Position numbers and translations under genes: made by a program. From Petasospora fabianii (lineage: Eukaryota > Ascomycota > Saccharomycetes > Phaffomycetales > Wickerhamomycetaceae), in contig CP048716.1 in NCBI GenBank assembly GCA_022641835.1, positions 1,612,001 through 1,676,000 of the forward strand: a stretch of DNA of 64,000 nt, written 5' to 3'. The notes below the pieces were generated by a model that saw only the letters and a program-made list of their open reading frames with translations, was not told the origin of the DNA and did not search any database. Shown here piece after piece: positions 1 through 10,254 of this stretch (position 1 is its first letter; each line of letters starts with the position of its first letter).

Positions 1-436
1 GGTTTGAATCCAAAGCATTGTTAACTCTTGGAAGTTCTGGTAATTGAATCCGGTTCTGATTTGAATCTTGAGCTGGGTCGTGCGTGTGTTGGTTGTACGA
101 TTCCATCTGATTGTACTGTGCGTTGGCAGCGGCTGCCTGAAGTAACAGAGCCTCTGTAGATCCCTCCTGGATGTGAGTCATCATGTCTGCTTTGGAAGCA
201 ATGTTTGGATACACATTTGATGATGACATTCCGCTTTCGGACTGATCTGATGGAAGGGAAATTTTCGTAGAACCCTTCTTTCTTCCTGAACCAACCTTGC
301 GTCCATCAGCTAGGGTTTTACTGACTGAACCTTTCTTTCTTCCTGATCCCGGCTTACGGCCCTCGGAAAGGGTCTTGCCCTTACCAGGTTTCCTTCCACT
401 TCCAGGTTTACGACCTTGAGCCAGTGTCTTTGCCAT
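1..436 (-). CDS. DAT1: DAT1, oligo(dA).oligo(dT)-binding protein datin, N-terminal part
   Basis: Open frame from the ATG at 436 down to the window edge (145 codons), so the C-terminal end is missing. The start, MAKTLAQGRKPGSGRKPGKG, matches what I recall of S. cerevisiae datin almost residue for residue. Datin is a nuclear protein that binds the minor groove of runs of 10 or more A:T pairs through GRKPG pentads. Here the first 60 residues form three tandem units, each starting T-L-x-x-G-R-K and holding two pentads: GRKPG/GRKPG, GRKPG/GRKKG and GRKVG/GRKKG. The remaining visible part is polar and rich in Q, N and S with no recognised domain. Residue 5, a conserved Leu, is encoded by CTG. The gene is divergent from DSK2, and the shared upstream region carries long T runs of the kind datin binds. 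Confidence 0.93.
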   Translation of the reverse strand, partial: MAKTLAQGRKPGSGRKPGKGKTLSEGRKPGSGRKKGSVSKTLADGRKVGSGRKKGSTKISLPSDQSESGMSSSNVYPNIASKADMMTHIQEGSTEALLLQAAAANAQYNQMESYNQHTHDPAQDSNQNRIQLPELPRVNNALDSN

Positions 437-925
437 GTTGTAAGCTCTTCAAAAGTGGGGTTTGTTGTGTTGTGTTGTGTTGTTTTGTTTGACGCGTGTA
501 TGCAGCGTGTGCGATAACAAGATATCTTTATGTCGTGTAAAGACTGAAGCGCTGTGTCCCAAGCGCGATAACAGATAATAGAATGTCGTCAGTTGATTTC
601 ACTATGATAGTCAACCTTCTGATGGCAACTATAATGGGAAAAGCACTGACACTCAGGTATTGCTTTGACTTGAAAGACCCTCATGCGGGTTTTTTTTTTT
701 TTCCTCGCAAGTTTTTTTTTTTTTCCTCGCGATTTTTTTTTTTCTTTGCGTCACTTAAAAAGAAAAAAAACCAACGCCCGCGGCCCTCCGACATCCGAAC
801 ACCACATTAACTAGTACGATATCAACAATCTCGATCACGAAAGGTTCCACGCTGTTCTGGAGAGAAAGTCAGCTAGCTCTTGACCACGACGTATTCGCTA
901 GGACTCCGCTCAATCAAGATCCACA
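437..925. promoter_or_regulatory. DAT1-DSK2 divergent intergenic region
   Basis: This 489-base region separates the two divergent starts. Next to DAT1 it holds a run of TTGTG-type pentamers (about 464-485). It also carries three long T runs at 690-743, listed separately. A small open frame starting at 583 is mostly low-complexity sequence made by the T runs and is not called as a gene. Confidence 0.6.
690..743. repeat. three spaced oligo(dT) runs, about 22-base period
   Basis: Two runs of exactly 13 T (690-702 and 712-724) and one of 11 T (733-743) are separated by CCTCGCAAG and CCTCGCGA. This makes a short tandem array with a period of 22 and then 21 bases. Runs of this length exclude nucleosomes and are the known target of datin, whose gene starts about 250 bases away. 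Confidence 0.85.
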
Positions 926-2247
926 ATGTCTGAAGAGAACGTCATTAAAGTGACAATTAAGTGAGTTTACCCCTTCAGGCCTAATTTAATCGCTGTTCCG
1001 AGCGGTTGTGATTATTTTATTCCATCAGGGGCCTGGCACCCCGCGTCCACTCGCCACCGGCGCTTAAACGCTCTTTTCCACGATAATGCTAACATGGTCA
1101 CATCAGATCCTCCTCTGACGGAAAGTACGACATCTCCGTTGCCACATCAGCAACAGTTGCTGAGCTTAAGGAGCTTGTTGCCGCTGAGTCTGGTGTTCCG
1201 GCCGCCTCACAACGTTTGATCTACTCAGGTCGTGTCCTTAAAGACGCCGAGACGGTGGAATCATACAAGGTCAAGGATGGAAACACAATTCATATGGTGA
1301 AGAGTGCTGCTGCTAGACAAACATCGGCAGCTCCAGCCGCATCATCGGAATCAGCATCTACATCCACCCCAACATCCGCTGCAGCATCTACCCCAAGCAC
1401 TGCTTCTCAAGTCCCATCAAACATTGCCACAGGCCAGGGTGCCTTCAACCCACTCGCGGACCTTACAGGTGCTCGTTATGCCGGATATGCTAATCTTCCA
1501 TCTGCATCCATGTTTGGTCCAGACGGTGGTATGCAATTACCAAACCCAGAAGATATGGAGCGCATGATGGAAAACCCAATGGTGCAACAGAGCCTAAACG
1601 AGATGTTGCGTAACCCACAAATGCTCGATTTCATGATCCAGCAATCCCCACAATTGAGAGCTATGGGTCCAAGAGCCCGCGAGCTGCTCCAAAGTGATAT
1701 GTTCAGAAACATGATGACAAACCCTCAGATGCTCAGACAGATGAGGCAAATGCAGTCAATGATGGGTGGTGTAGACCCAATGGGTGGATCTGGTGCATCT
1801 GCTTTCCCTGCTCCAGGTGATGCCACTGCCACCAACGAGTCTTCTACCACTGATAACACATCCACTAACGAATCCGCTTCTGGAGCAAATGCATTCGATG
1901 CTAATCCATTCGCCGCCATGTTCCCTGGTGGTAACCCAATGGCTGGCTTCGGTGCTCAAGCAGGCGCTAACCAAGGATCTGACTCCGCTCGTGGAACTCC
2001 ACAGCTCCCAGGATTTGATCCAGCTATGATGCAAGCTATGATGAACTCAATGGGTGGCGGTGGCTTCGGGGGCTTTGGAGGCGCTCCTGCCGCTGAGGAC
2101 AACAGACCTCCAGAAGAGAGATACGAGAGCCAATTGAGACAGTTGAACGACATGGGCTTCAACGACTTTGACAGCAACGTCCGTGCTTTGAGAAGAAGTG
2201 GTGGTAGTGTCCAGGGTGCTGTTGAAAGCTTGTTGAATGGTATTTAG
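926..2247 (+). CDS. DSK2: DSK2, ubiquilin-type ubiquitin shuttle (two exons)
   Basis: Exons 926-960 and 1107-2247 give 391 residues. DSK2 carries ubiquitinated clients to the proteasome and works in ER-associated degradation and spindle pole duplication. The spliced N-terminus is a ubiquitin-like domain (about residues 7-80) with the Dsk2 hallmark QRLIYSGRVLKDAETVESY. A central STI1-like segment rich in Met, Asn and Pro (NPEDMERMMENPMVQQ, then a second NPQML copy) follows, then a low-complexity Ser/Thr/Gly linker. A C-terminal UBA domain (about 345-391) contains the MGF loop (NDMGFNDF). The start was moved upstream of the long second exon because only the spliced product rebuilds the ubiquitin fold. 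The gene is convergent with TAF8, with 114 bases between stops. Confidence 0.95.
961..1106 (+). other. DSK2 intron
   Basis: 146-base phase-2 intron with 5' site GTGAGT, branch point TGCTAAC at 1087-1093 and 3' site CATCAG ending at 1106. Splicing joins AA to A to make Lys in VTIKSSSDG. The 5' site departs from the GTATGT that dominates in S. cerevisiae. Confidence 0.88.
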
Positions 2248-2361
2248 CCGCCTTGTACATGAGAAGATAATGAGATAATTTGGGTAATGTAATAACAAAT
2301 GCGCCACTACAATAATTTTGGAATCTAAGCTGTCATCACATAGCAATATTCGTATCTGTAT

Positions 2362-3999
2362 TCAGAAAACTTCGTCAAACATCACGTCGTCTTCGTCAGA
2401 GACATCACCATTAGCAGTATTTTCATGGACCTCAGGAGGGCCATCGGCGGTACTCTCAGTTGTCTGATCCCATACAGGTGTTGCATCTGTCGATGTCGGC
2501 CGGGTACCTAAGATCTCCGCATTTTCTGTATCCGCCATTTCAGCATCTCCATTGTGGGAATTCTCGGCGGTCTCAACTACCTGAGCATTCTGTTCAAGTG
2601 CCTCAATCCCAATGGCCTCTGACTCTGACTCGCCGTCGGTCGGTTTCGTCACTTCCGTCACTTCAGCTTCAGATTCAGGGGCCCTATCATCTCCGATATC
2701 ACCACCAAACGTCACCACATCATCTTGTACTGAGTTTTCAAAGCTTCCAAAGTTCTCGAAATTCTCAAGGTTCTCAAAGTTCTCAAAGTTTTCAAAACTG
2801 TTGAAGTCGGTCGCCTTCTGCTTAGCAAGCTCCTCTTTCTTCTTTTTAGCCTCCTCTGCAAGAATCTTCCTTTGCTCCTGCCTTTCTAACTTCCTCTGTT
2901 TTAAGGACTTAAATGTGTGCAGTGCCTTTCTAAACTGTCGATCCAAGATCTCTTCTGTAGATGGGCCGGTGTACTCTTCGTCATCCTCGGCATAAGGCGA
3001 CAAGTGGATAATGGCCTTAGTCAACACCGGATCAAACTTCTTACGGTGCTCTTCTTCTTCTTCCAGTTTACGCTTCTTCCTTCTTTCAAGCATTTGAAGT
3101 CTAGCTTTGGCATACAGCTGCATATCAAACTTCTCAGAACGGAAATCAAAAATGTCGTAGTCCACCCTTGGCTCCGATCCCTCGATGGTCGATCCGTTAC
3201 TCAGACCAAGTTCGGTTTCCTCACGTTGCTCTGGGGTAAGACTATCAGCATCACCAATGGATTCGTCCTCTTCAATGTTATTCAATGCAGCAGTAAGATT
3301 ATCCAATGCCTTTTCACCAAGCTTACTCTCCTCAAAGAGTTTGGAACGAACAACTTTCTGATCCGTGATTCTCGGCGTGAAGTTAGGTGTCTGGCGATAT
3401 GTGTGGTCTGGAGGAAGCTGTGGAAGCCAAGGTAGTATAGCAGCATTACCTTTATTTGTAGGTGGTATGAGTTGGACAATACTTTCGTCGTGAGTAAAGA
3501 AGACAAATGCTGGGTTATGAGAATCGGGTTCAATAGCAGCCTCATTATCTTCATTTTTGGCTTCTTCTGCCAGCTTCTCCAATCCAATCTTCTGTTCAAT
3601 TATTTCTGGTGGCATCTTCCTGGTCTTTTCAAATTCCTCTTCGAGTGTACCTGTCCTCATGTCGTAATCCTTTAGTAGAAGTCGCAAATCTTTCGGTGAT
3701 GCCTTCGCTCTTCTCTGGGTCTGTGTAACTTTCTGCAAGTCGGAGAGCATTGTATCAAGATGAAGCTCCATCAAGTCGAAAAGCTGTTCCAATGCACTCG
3801 GTGTGAACTTGATTCCCAAGCTGTGTAAATGAAGAGCAATTGATCGTTGTGCAATGATTTCCATGGGGTTGAGGCCTTCAGTTCTCTTTCTTGTCTCCAA
3901 CTCAATCAGGCCCTCTGCCGACCGTGGCACCGGCGAGCCACTGGGTACTTTAGGTGGAGCTTTGGTGCTCTTTGAATCTGGTACTTCTTCCACGGACAT
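2362..3999 (-). CDS. TAF8: TAF8, TFIID subunit
   Basis: 545 residues from the ATG at 3999. TAF8 is a TFIID subunit that pairs with TAF10 through a histone fold. An N-terminal histone-fold (bromo-TP) segment lies at about residues 38-115 (IIAQRSIALHLHSLGIKFTP, then the RLLLKDYDM helix end). The TAF8-type Pro-rich segment follows at about 190 (LPQLPPDHTYRQTPNF). The second half has a Lys/Glu coiled-coil region, an imperfect F-E-N repeat at about 2725-2800, and an acidic tail. The gene is divergent from FCP1 across 244 bases. Its orientation relative to DAT1 and VAN1 differs from the S. cerevisiae arrangement. Identification rests on the histone fold, the Pro-rich motif and gene order. Confidence 0.85.
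   Translation of the reverse strand: MSVEEVPDSKSTKAPPKVPSGSPVPRSAEGLIELETRKRTEGLNPMEIIAQRSIALHLHSLGIKFTPSALEQLFDLMELHLDTMLSDLQKVTQTQRRAKASPKDLRLLLKDYDMRTGTLEEEFEKTRKMPPEIIEQKIGLEKLAEEAKNEDNEAAIEPDSHNPAFVFFTHDESIVQLIPPTNKGNAAILPWLPQLPPDHTYRQTPNFTPRITDQKVVRSKLFEESKLGEKALDNLTAALNNIEEDESIGDADSLTPEQREETELGLSNGSTIEGSEPRVDYDIFDFRSEKFDMQLYAKARLQMLERRKKRKLEEEEEHRKKFDPVLTKAIIHLSPYAEDDEEYTGPSTEEILDRQFRKALHTFKSLKQRKLERQEQRKILAEEAKKKKEELAKQKATDFNSFENFENFENLENFENFGSFENSVQDDVVTFGGDIGDDRAPESEAEVTEVTKPTDGESESEAIGIEALEQNAQVVETAENSHNGDAEMADTENAEILGTRPTSTDATPVWDQTTESTADGPPEVHENTANGDVSDEDDVMFDEVF
2725..2802 (-). repeat. 9-base coding repeat in TAF8 (F-E-N units)
   Basis: Imperfect tandem 9-base units (forward-strand core TTCTCAAAG) encode repeated FEN/LEN/FGS triplets within TAF8, a small coding minisatellite likely to vary in copy number. 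Confidence 0.75.
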
Positions 4000-4243
4000 A
4001 ATCACCTCTCAGCCTCTTCACTTGTTGATGTGATAACATGACCCGTGTCTGTTTACACTTACTTGGACCATCCACGCTCTTTTGACCGTCGCGATTCTCG
4101 ATAACATCCGTACACCATTACACACAGCAAAGTCCGATCAACATTTCGCGGCCCCGCCAAAAGACCAAAACAACCAGCGACAAAAGCACCTGAGCCAGCC
4201 CGAATAGTTATTGAGACCGGCACACTCAATTCCAAACCAAATA

Positions 4244-6385
4244 ATGTCTTCGTTAACGCCATTGACTCTGCCCAAGTCGGCGCCATACCCGGTCAAGATC
4301 TCGGCCATCCACGTCCAAAGGGGCCAGCAAGTGGCCAAGCACGAGCCCTTAGTGACATACACATACTGGGAGTTCCAAGACTCGCCTGACTCCCCCAAGA
4401 ACGGTGATTATGATGATGATCGTGACGAAAAATCATTCAAGCCAAAGAAAGTTCGTGTAGATCTAATCGGCACGTTCGAGTCGCCAATCAATGGAGTTAT
4501 CGAGGAGATCTGCGTGCAAAAGGGCGATGAGATCCTTGGTCCTGATACTGAGATCGCGAAGGTGCTTGAACCATGTACGCATTCTATCCAGTATGGTGGT
4601 TTGTGTGCTCTGTGTGGTAAGTCTGTTGAGGATGACAAGGATTACTCCGGTTATCAGTATGAAGATAGAGCGCCAATCTCAATGTCACACGGGACGAGTA
4701 ATCTCAAAGTTTCTAAGGATGAGGCTGAGAAAGTCGAAGAAAAATGGCAGAAAGGGCTTATTTCCGAGAAAAAGCTCATTCTGGTTGTCGATTTGGATCA
4801 AACAGTCATACATGCCACCGTGGACCCGACAATTGGTGAGTGGATGAAGGACGAATCAAATCCGAACTACCCATCCCTCAAGGACGTCAAGAGCTTTGAA
4901 CTCGAAGAAGACGTTGTAATCTCCCCAAGCTACAAGGGACCAAGACCACCCCCATTCTCCAGAACTTACTATGTTAAATTGAGGCCTGGCTTGCAACAGT
5001 TCCTGGAACGCATCGCTGAAAAGTATGAGCTGCATATCTACACCATGGGAACCCGTTCATATGCCAAGTCTATTGCACACTGCATTGACCCAGAGGGAAA
5101 ATACTTTGCTGATCGTATCCTGTCGAGGGACGAATCTGGATCAATGACGACAAAGTCTCTCGAGAGACTATTCCCAACAGACAGATCCATGGTGGTGATT
5201 ATTGATGATAGAGGAGATGTCTGGAACTGGAGTGACCATCTCGTTAAGGTTGTGCCATTTGACTTCTTTGTTGGTATCGGTGATATCAACTCAAAGTTCC
5301 TACCAAAGCAGAAGTCTCTTTTGGGTCCCACCAAGAGGCGTGAGTCAATTGCGAAGCTTGAGGAGACTTTAATTGAGGACGAAGCAGAGCGTTCCGATGA
5401 GCTCGCGGCAAATGCAAAGACTGCAACATCCAGTGATGGTGATAAATTGCCTGAGACTCAAGATCAAGGACAACTTGCTGCAGAACCAACTGAACGAGAG
5501 GCTACCCTTGAAGCTCAAACAGAACAGCGACCAATGGAGAAATTGCAGAAGGATCTTGATGCGTTGGCTGCACACAGAGAGCGCCTGTTGTACGATGATG
5601 ACGATGAACTCCAGGGCTTGGAAAAGGCGCTTTTGGACATACATGCCAAATTTTATGCCACTCTTGAGGAGAATCCAAAAGACCCACCACACATCGAGAA
5701 TATTCTTCCGTCCATGAAGAAGAGGATCTTTGAGGGGCTTCAATTTGTTTTCTCTGGCCTCCTTCCGCTCGGTGGTAATATGAACAACGAGAGCATCGTG
5801 ATTTGGGTCAGGACATTTGGAGCAGATGTCAGCAGTGAGGTTACCATGGAGACTACGCATATTATTGCTAAGAACCCTTACACTTTTAAGGCCAAGCTTG
5901 GTAAGACGATGGTTCCTGGTTGTAAGATCATGCATCCAGATTGGCTTTTTGACTCCATGACCAATTGGAGAATTGCAGATGACGCAAAGTATGAGGTTGA
6001 GTTTGCTGCAGATAAGTACTTGTCTGAAGAGGAGGTTAAACAGTATAAGCTTTCTCGTGAGAGAGCTAAGTCTAGGACAACAACACCTGGTCCACAGGCG
6101 GTGGCTACACCTGGTGATAGCCAAGGTGGTGACTTGCTCGGTGGCGATATGGAATGGCTAAATGAGGAGGATGAGGAGGATGAAAGCTTCGATTCAAGTG
6201 ACTCCGATGATGACGAAGAAGCTGAAAATGGTCTGAAACGTGGTGCTGACGACGATAACAATAGTGTGGATGATGGTGAAGAGTCTACAAAGAGAAGAAA
6301 GCTCGGAGATAGTTCTGTTGAAGAGGAAGACGAAGATGATGACGACTTTGCCGCCGAGCTTATGCAAGATTTGGATGACGACTGA
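4244..6385 (+). CDS. FCP1: FCP1, RNA polymerase II CTD phosphatase
   Basis: 713 residues from the ATG at 4244; the frame is open a little further upstream but has no ATG there. FCP1 removes phosphate from Ser2 and Ser5 of the RNA polymerase II C-terminal domain, recycling the enzyme. The catalytic FCPH domain starts near residue 175 and carries the DxDxT nucleophile motif DLDQT (about 183-187), followed by LRPGL and the IIDDRGDVW motif. A BRCT domain lies at about 495-595 (LGGNMNNES, HPDWLFDS). Before the phosphatase there is a barrel-sandwich-like region (residues 15-110, VKISAIHVQRGQQVAKHEP and SPINGVIEEICVQKGDEI) that resembles biotinyl/lipoyl folds, as in other Fcp1 proteins. The last 100 residues are strongly acidic, the usual TFIIF-binding tail. 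PRM15 follows on the same strand, as in S. cerevisiae. Confidence 0.96.
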   Translation: MSSLTPLTLPKSAPYPVKISAIHVQRGQQVAKHEPLVTYTYWEFQDSPDSPKNGDYDDDRDEKSFKPKKVRVDLIGTFESPINGVIEEICVQKGDEILGPDTEIAKVLEPCTHSIQYGGLCALCGKSVEDDKDYSGYQYEDRAPISMSHGTSNLKVSKDEAEKVEEKWQKGLISEKKLILVVDLDQTVIHATVDPTIGEWMKDESNPNYPSLKDVKSFELEEDVVISPSYKGPRPPPFSRTYYVKLRPGLQQFLERIAEKYELHIYTMGTRSYAKSIAHCIDPEGKYFADRILSRDESGSMTTKSLERLFPTDRSMVVIIDDRGDVWNWSDHLVKVVPFDFFVGIGDINSKFLPKQKSLLGPTKRRESIAKLEETLIEDEAERSDELAANAKTATSSDGDKLPETQDQGQLAAEPTEREATLEAQTEQRPMEKLQKDLDALAAHRERLLYDDDDELQGLEKALLDIHAKFYATLEENPKDPPHIENILPSMKKRIFEGLQFVFSGLLPLGGNMNNESIVIWVRTFGADVSSEVTMETTHIIAKNPYTFKAKLGKTMVPGCKIMHPDWLFDSMTNWRIADDAKYEVEFAADKYLSEEEVKQYKLSRERAKSRTTTPGPQAVATPGDSQGGDLLGGDMEWLNEEDEEDESFDSSDSDDDEEAENGLKRGADDDNNSVDDGEESTKRRKLGDSSVEEEDEDDDDFAAELMQDLDDD

Positions 6386-6569
6386 TATGATATTGCTTTG
6401 AATTTACCCTGCATGTATGTATAACAATAGTTGAAGACTTTCTTAGAAGCAAGCCATATAAGCGGCGGACCTGGGCCGCGACCGTAGATCTCGCAACGTT
6501 TAATTGTTTTGACCAAACACTTGACAGGTGCCCATTTGTGCACACCAGAAGGGCCGTCAAGTAAACACC

Positions 6570-8411
6570 ATGGTGGCTCCTTCTATTGATGTACTCGTGA
6601 ATCAGTGGCTTTCCATTGATGTGGTATGTTCTACTTGACTGTCTGGCTGCAGACTGATTGATACTGACAAACGGCAGAATCACTCCACTATTCAAGAGAT
6701 CAAAGACCTCCATGCCTCTAACAATGTATCTGAACTCGAATTGAGACTCCGCAACCGCATTGCATTCGGTACTGCTGGTCTTCGAGCCAGAATGGAAGCC
6801 GGCTTCTCTCGTATGAATGATGCGACAGTTCTACAGGCCTCCCAGGGCCTTGCCTCCTATGTTCGCAAGCAAAACTCCACTGCAGATGAGCTCTCGATCG
6901 TCATTGGCCATGATCACCGTCACCACTCAAAGGAGTTCGCTCAGATCACAGCAACTGCATTCCTGTTAAAGGGGTTTAAAGTTTACCTTCTGGAATCAGA
7001 ATCTGGGGACCTTGTTCCTACGCCAATGGTACCATTTGCCGTGGATACATACAAGGCCTCGTGTGGTGTTATGATCACCGCATCACACAATCCGGCCCAG
7101 GATAATGGATACAAGGTATACTGGTCTAACGGCTGTCAGATCATTCCGCCTCATGACCACGGTATTGCCTCTGAGATTGAGAAGAATCTTGTTCCAGTGG
7201 ATCGTGCTCACGATGTTGATGCTGTTTTGGAGGAGAGTCTGAAGTCGGGAGACCTCATCTTGGCGAAGCAGAAGACTATGGAGGCATATCTTGAACATTT
7301 GCAAAAGACTGTTGTCAAAAGCAGTGTTGAGGGACTGAGGTTTGTATACACGCCAATGCATGGTGTTGGGCAGGAGATTTTTGAGAAGGTTGTCAAGATG
7401 ATTGGTGTCAGGGATGGTGACTTAGTGCGTGTGAAGGAACAGATGATCCCTGATCCAGATTTCCCCTCTGTTAAATTCCCGAATCCGGAGGAGAAAGGTG
7501 CTCTTGATCTTGCAATCGAAACAGCCGACTCTGAAGGGATTGACATTGTTGTTGCCAATGATCCTGACGCTGACAGATTCTCGGCTGCTGTCAAAACAAA
7601 CGGTAACTGGAGACAGCTAACAGGTAACGAGATCGGTTTTCTGTTTGCCGATTATACTATCAAGACAACGGATATTCCACGTGAAAAGATGTATTTGCTG
7701 AACTCTACAGTTTCGTCTCAGATGATTGCATCAATGGCCAACAAAGAAGGTTTTTCGTACGCTGATACACTTACCGGCTTCAAGTGGATTGGTAACAAGG
7801 CTATTGACCTCGAAAAAGAGGGCAAGATTGTTCCATTTGCCTACGAGGAAGCCATTGGGTTCATGTTTGAAGGTATCCATGATAAAGATGGTATTTCTGC
7901 TGCTACAGTTTTCTTACAGATGGCCCAGAAATGGAAGGAAGCGGGCAAGAATGCCATTGAGGTGCTTGAGGATGGCTTCAAGCGTTATGGCTACTTCAAG
8001 GAGTACAACTCGTACTATATTGTGCCTTACCAAGAGGCCACCAAGGAAATATTTGACTCCGTTATTAGAGCCTCCAGTGGCTCCAAGGGGTACCCTGAAA
8101 CCATTGGCTCCTACTCGGTAATCTACTGGAGAGACCTCACCACTGGATTCGAGAGCGCTACGGCTGACGGTAAGCCGTTGTTGCCGGTGGACTCCTCTGC
8201 GCAAATGATCACCGCAAAACTGGACACCGGCGTCCCAGACGAAGAGATCAGATTCACAGCGCGTGGATCCGGTACAGAACCGAAGTTGAAGGTGTACATT
8301 GAAGCCAAAGCGGCAACTGAGGAGCGTTCTGCAGAGCTCGCGGCGGACGTGTGGGGCACACTGCGGGATGCGTGGTTCCAGCCATCCGTAACGGGACTCA
8401 AGGAGGCCTGA
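6570..8411 (+). CDS. PRM15: PRM15 (PGM3), phosphoribomutase/phosphoglucomutase (two exons)
   Basis: Exons 6570-6623 and 6678-8411 give 595 residues. The enzyme interconverts ribose-1-phosphate and ribose-5-phosphate and has weaker phosphoglucomutase activity, so it salvages nucleoside sugars. Visible family motifs are the N-terminal FGTAGLR, the phosphoserine loop TASHNP (about residue 151), the metal site DPDADR (about 312), the sugar loop EEAIGF and the phosphate-binding RGSGTEPKLKVY near the C-terminus. The first ATG in the long exon lies too far inside the domain; the short upstream exon restores a normal N-terminus (MVAPSIDVLVNQWLSIDV). It lies between FCP1 and VAN1. Confidence 0.93.
6624..6677 (+). 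other. PRM15 intron
   Basis: A very short (54-base) phase-0 intron with 5' site GTATGT, branch-like TACTGAC at 6662-6668 and CAG ending at 6677. The branch point is only 9 bases before the 3' site. It is the shortest intron in the window. Confidence 0.8.
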
Positions 8412-8687
8412 TGCGCCCAATCTTTGACACAAATACACACAGCGACAATAACTACTGTAGACCGTTGAGAGAATCCCTATCGCCAAAGAGACCAAGTTCT
8501 GGGGAAGGGAAATCATCATTACCTGCAGTTGCTGCTACTGCTGCCGCCGAGCCAGGGAAGCGAGCCTCGTCGCGAAGACGGGCAACGTGCAAAAAGACGC
8601 GTGCGGGATCAACACTGAGACACCAGCCGACTGGGCCATCGCCTGGCCACATCCAGTCACTATCCACGCTACTCGGAGCCGTCGACG

Positions 8688-10254
8688 ATGTTCTCTGCTC
8701 TGCGTGGTCGCAGCTATGGCGACAACAAGAAGAGCGACCTGCCAATGTGCGTTTTTTCCCCCTGCCGCCAGGCACCCTCTGGGCCCAAGTCAAAGTACTA
8801 ACAGCACCGACAGGACAGTGGATTTCAAGCCCCGTCGAGCACCGTCCAGCAAACGAGTACAATACATGAGGTGGGCTGCGTATGCTGCTGGGTCTATGTT
8901 CGCTATATGGCTTCTCTCACGATTGAATGCTGTTAATGTACAATCGCCGTCATACACAGAGGAGGAGTATAACCATTACACCAACACCAAGAGCATAGAC
9001 TATGAGAAGCTGAAGAAGTTTGACGAAGGTGTCGAGAAGTATTTGATTGACCACCAGGGTATCGTCAGAGAGTCACCGGAGTTCAAAGAGCTCCAACAAG
9101 ACATTGATAATCTCTACCACTCGACGGTGGACTACTACGACCTCAACGACTATCAGGGCTCCGCCGATGGTGCTACGGACGGTGACCACATGCTTCTGTG
9201 TGTCCCACTTAGAAATGCCGAGCCTGTATTACCATTGATGTTTAAGCACATGATGAACTTAACATACCCACACGAGCTCATCGACATTGCATTCCTCGTC
9301 TCGGACTGTTCAGAAGATGACCGCACACTCGAAGCTGTCTTCGATTACTCGAGAGCATTGCAAAACGGAAACTTGTCCAAACTCCTCGAAGAGCAAGAGT
9401 CATACAAGAAGGATGTGAGTGGTACTAGCGAACTTCATTTGAACTATATGGATCCAGATTACATCGAGAGACGCAACAATGCATTCTCACCACCATTCCA
9501 CAAAGATTACGATAAGCCTTTCAGGTCTGTTCAGATCTTCAGGAAAGACTTTGGACAGGTCATTGGCCAGGGATTCTCTGACAGACACGACGTCAAGGTA
9601 CAGGGTATCAGACGTAAGTTGATGGGAAGAGCGAGAAACTGGTTGACTGCGAACGCTCTCAAGCCATACCACTCTTGGGTGTACTGGCGAGACGTTGATA
9701 TTGAACTCATGCCAGGCGATATAGTGCAGTTTATGATGAAGTTTGACTATGATGTTATGGTTCCAAACGTCTGGAGACCACTACCAGAGTTCTTGGGTAA
9801 CGAACAGGCCTACGATTTGAACTCCTGGATTGAGTCAGAAGCAGGTCTTGATTTGGCCAAGAAGCTCGCTGAGGATGATGTTATCGTTGAAGGATATCAA
9901 GAGTATCCAACCTGGAGACCGCACTTAGGTTACATCAGAAATCCAAATGGTGATCCTAAGGAAGTTGTCGATTTGGACGGTGTTGGCGGTGTTTCCATTC
10001 TCGCTAAGGCAAAGATCTTTAGGCAAGGTGTTCATTTCCCAGCATTCACATTCCTCAACCACGCCGAGACAGAGGCTTTCGGTAAATTGGCCAAGAAGAT
10101 GGGTTTCAGAGTTGGTGGCCTTCCGCATTACACCATTTGGCACATCTACGAGCCAAGTGAAGATGATCTCAAAGAAATCTCGAGAAAGGAAAGAAAGAAA
10201 AGGCGTCAGAAAAACGCCGCCGCCAAGATGAAGAAGAAAGCCGGTCGTGACTAA
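8688..10254 (+). CDS. VAN1: VAN1, M-Pol I mannosyltransferase subunit (two exons)
   Basis: Exons 8688-8746 and 8814-10254 give 499 residues. VAN1 is the partner of MNN9 in the cis-Golgi M-Pol I complex, which starts the mannan backbone on N-glycans. It belongs to the MNN9/ANP1/VAN1 family (GT62). It is a type II membrane protein: a basic cytosolic start is followed by one membrane segment at about residues 40-58. The luminal domain carries LCVPLRNAEPVLPLMF, RKLMGRARNWLTANALKPYHSWVYWRD and the DVD metal-binding motif, then VDLDGVGGVSILAKA and HYTIWHIYEPS. The short first exon gives the soluble N-terminus MFSALRGRSYGDNKKSDLP, which the unspliced frame would lack. It is convergent with the protease gene. 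Confidence 0.93.
8747..8813 (+). other. VAN1 intron
   Basis: 67-base phase-2 intron with an unusual 5' site GTGCGT, perfect branch point TACTAAC at 8796-8802, and CAG ending at 8813. Splicing joins AT to G to give Met in DLPMTVDF. Without splicing the frame stays open, so the intron is inferred from signals and start context and not from a frame break. Confidence 0.72.
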
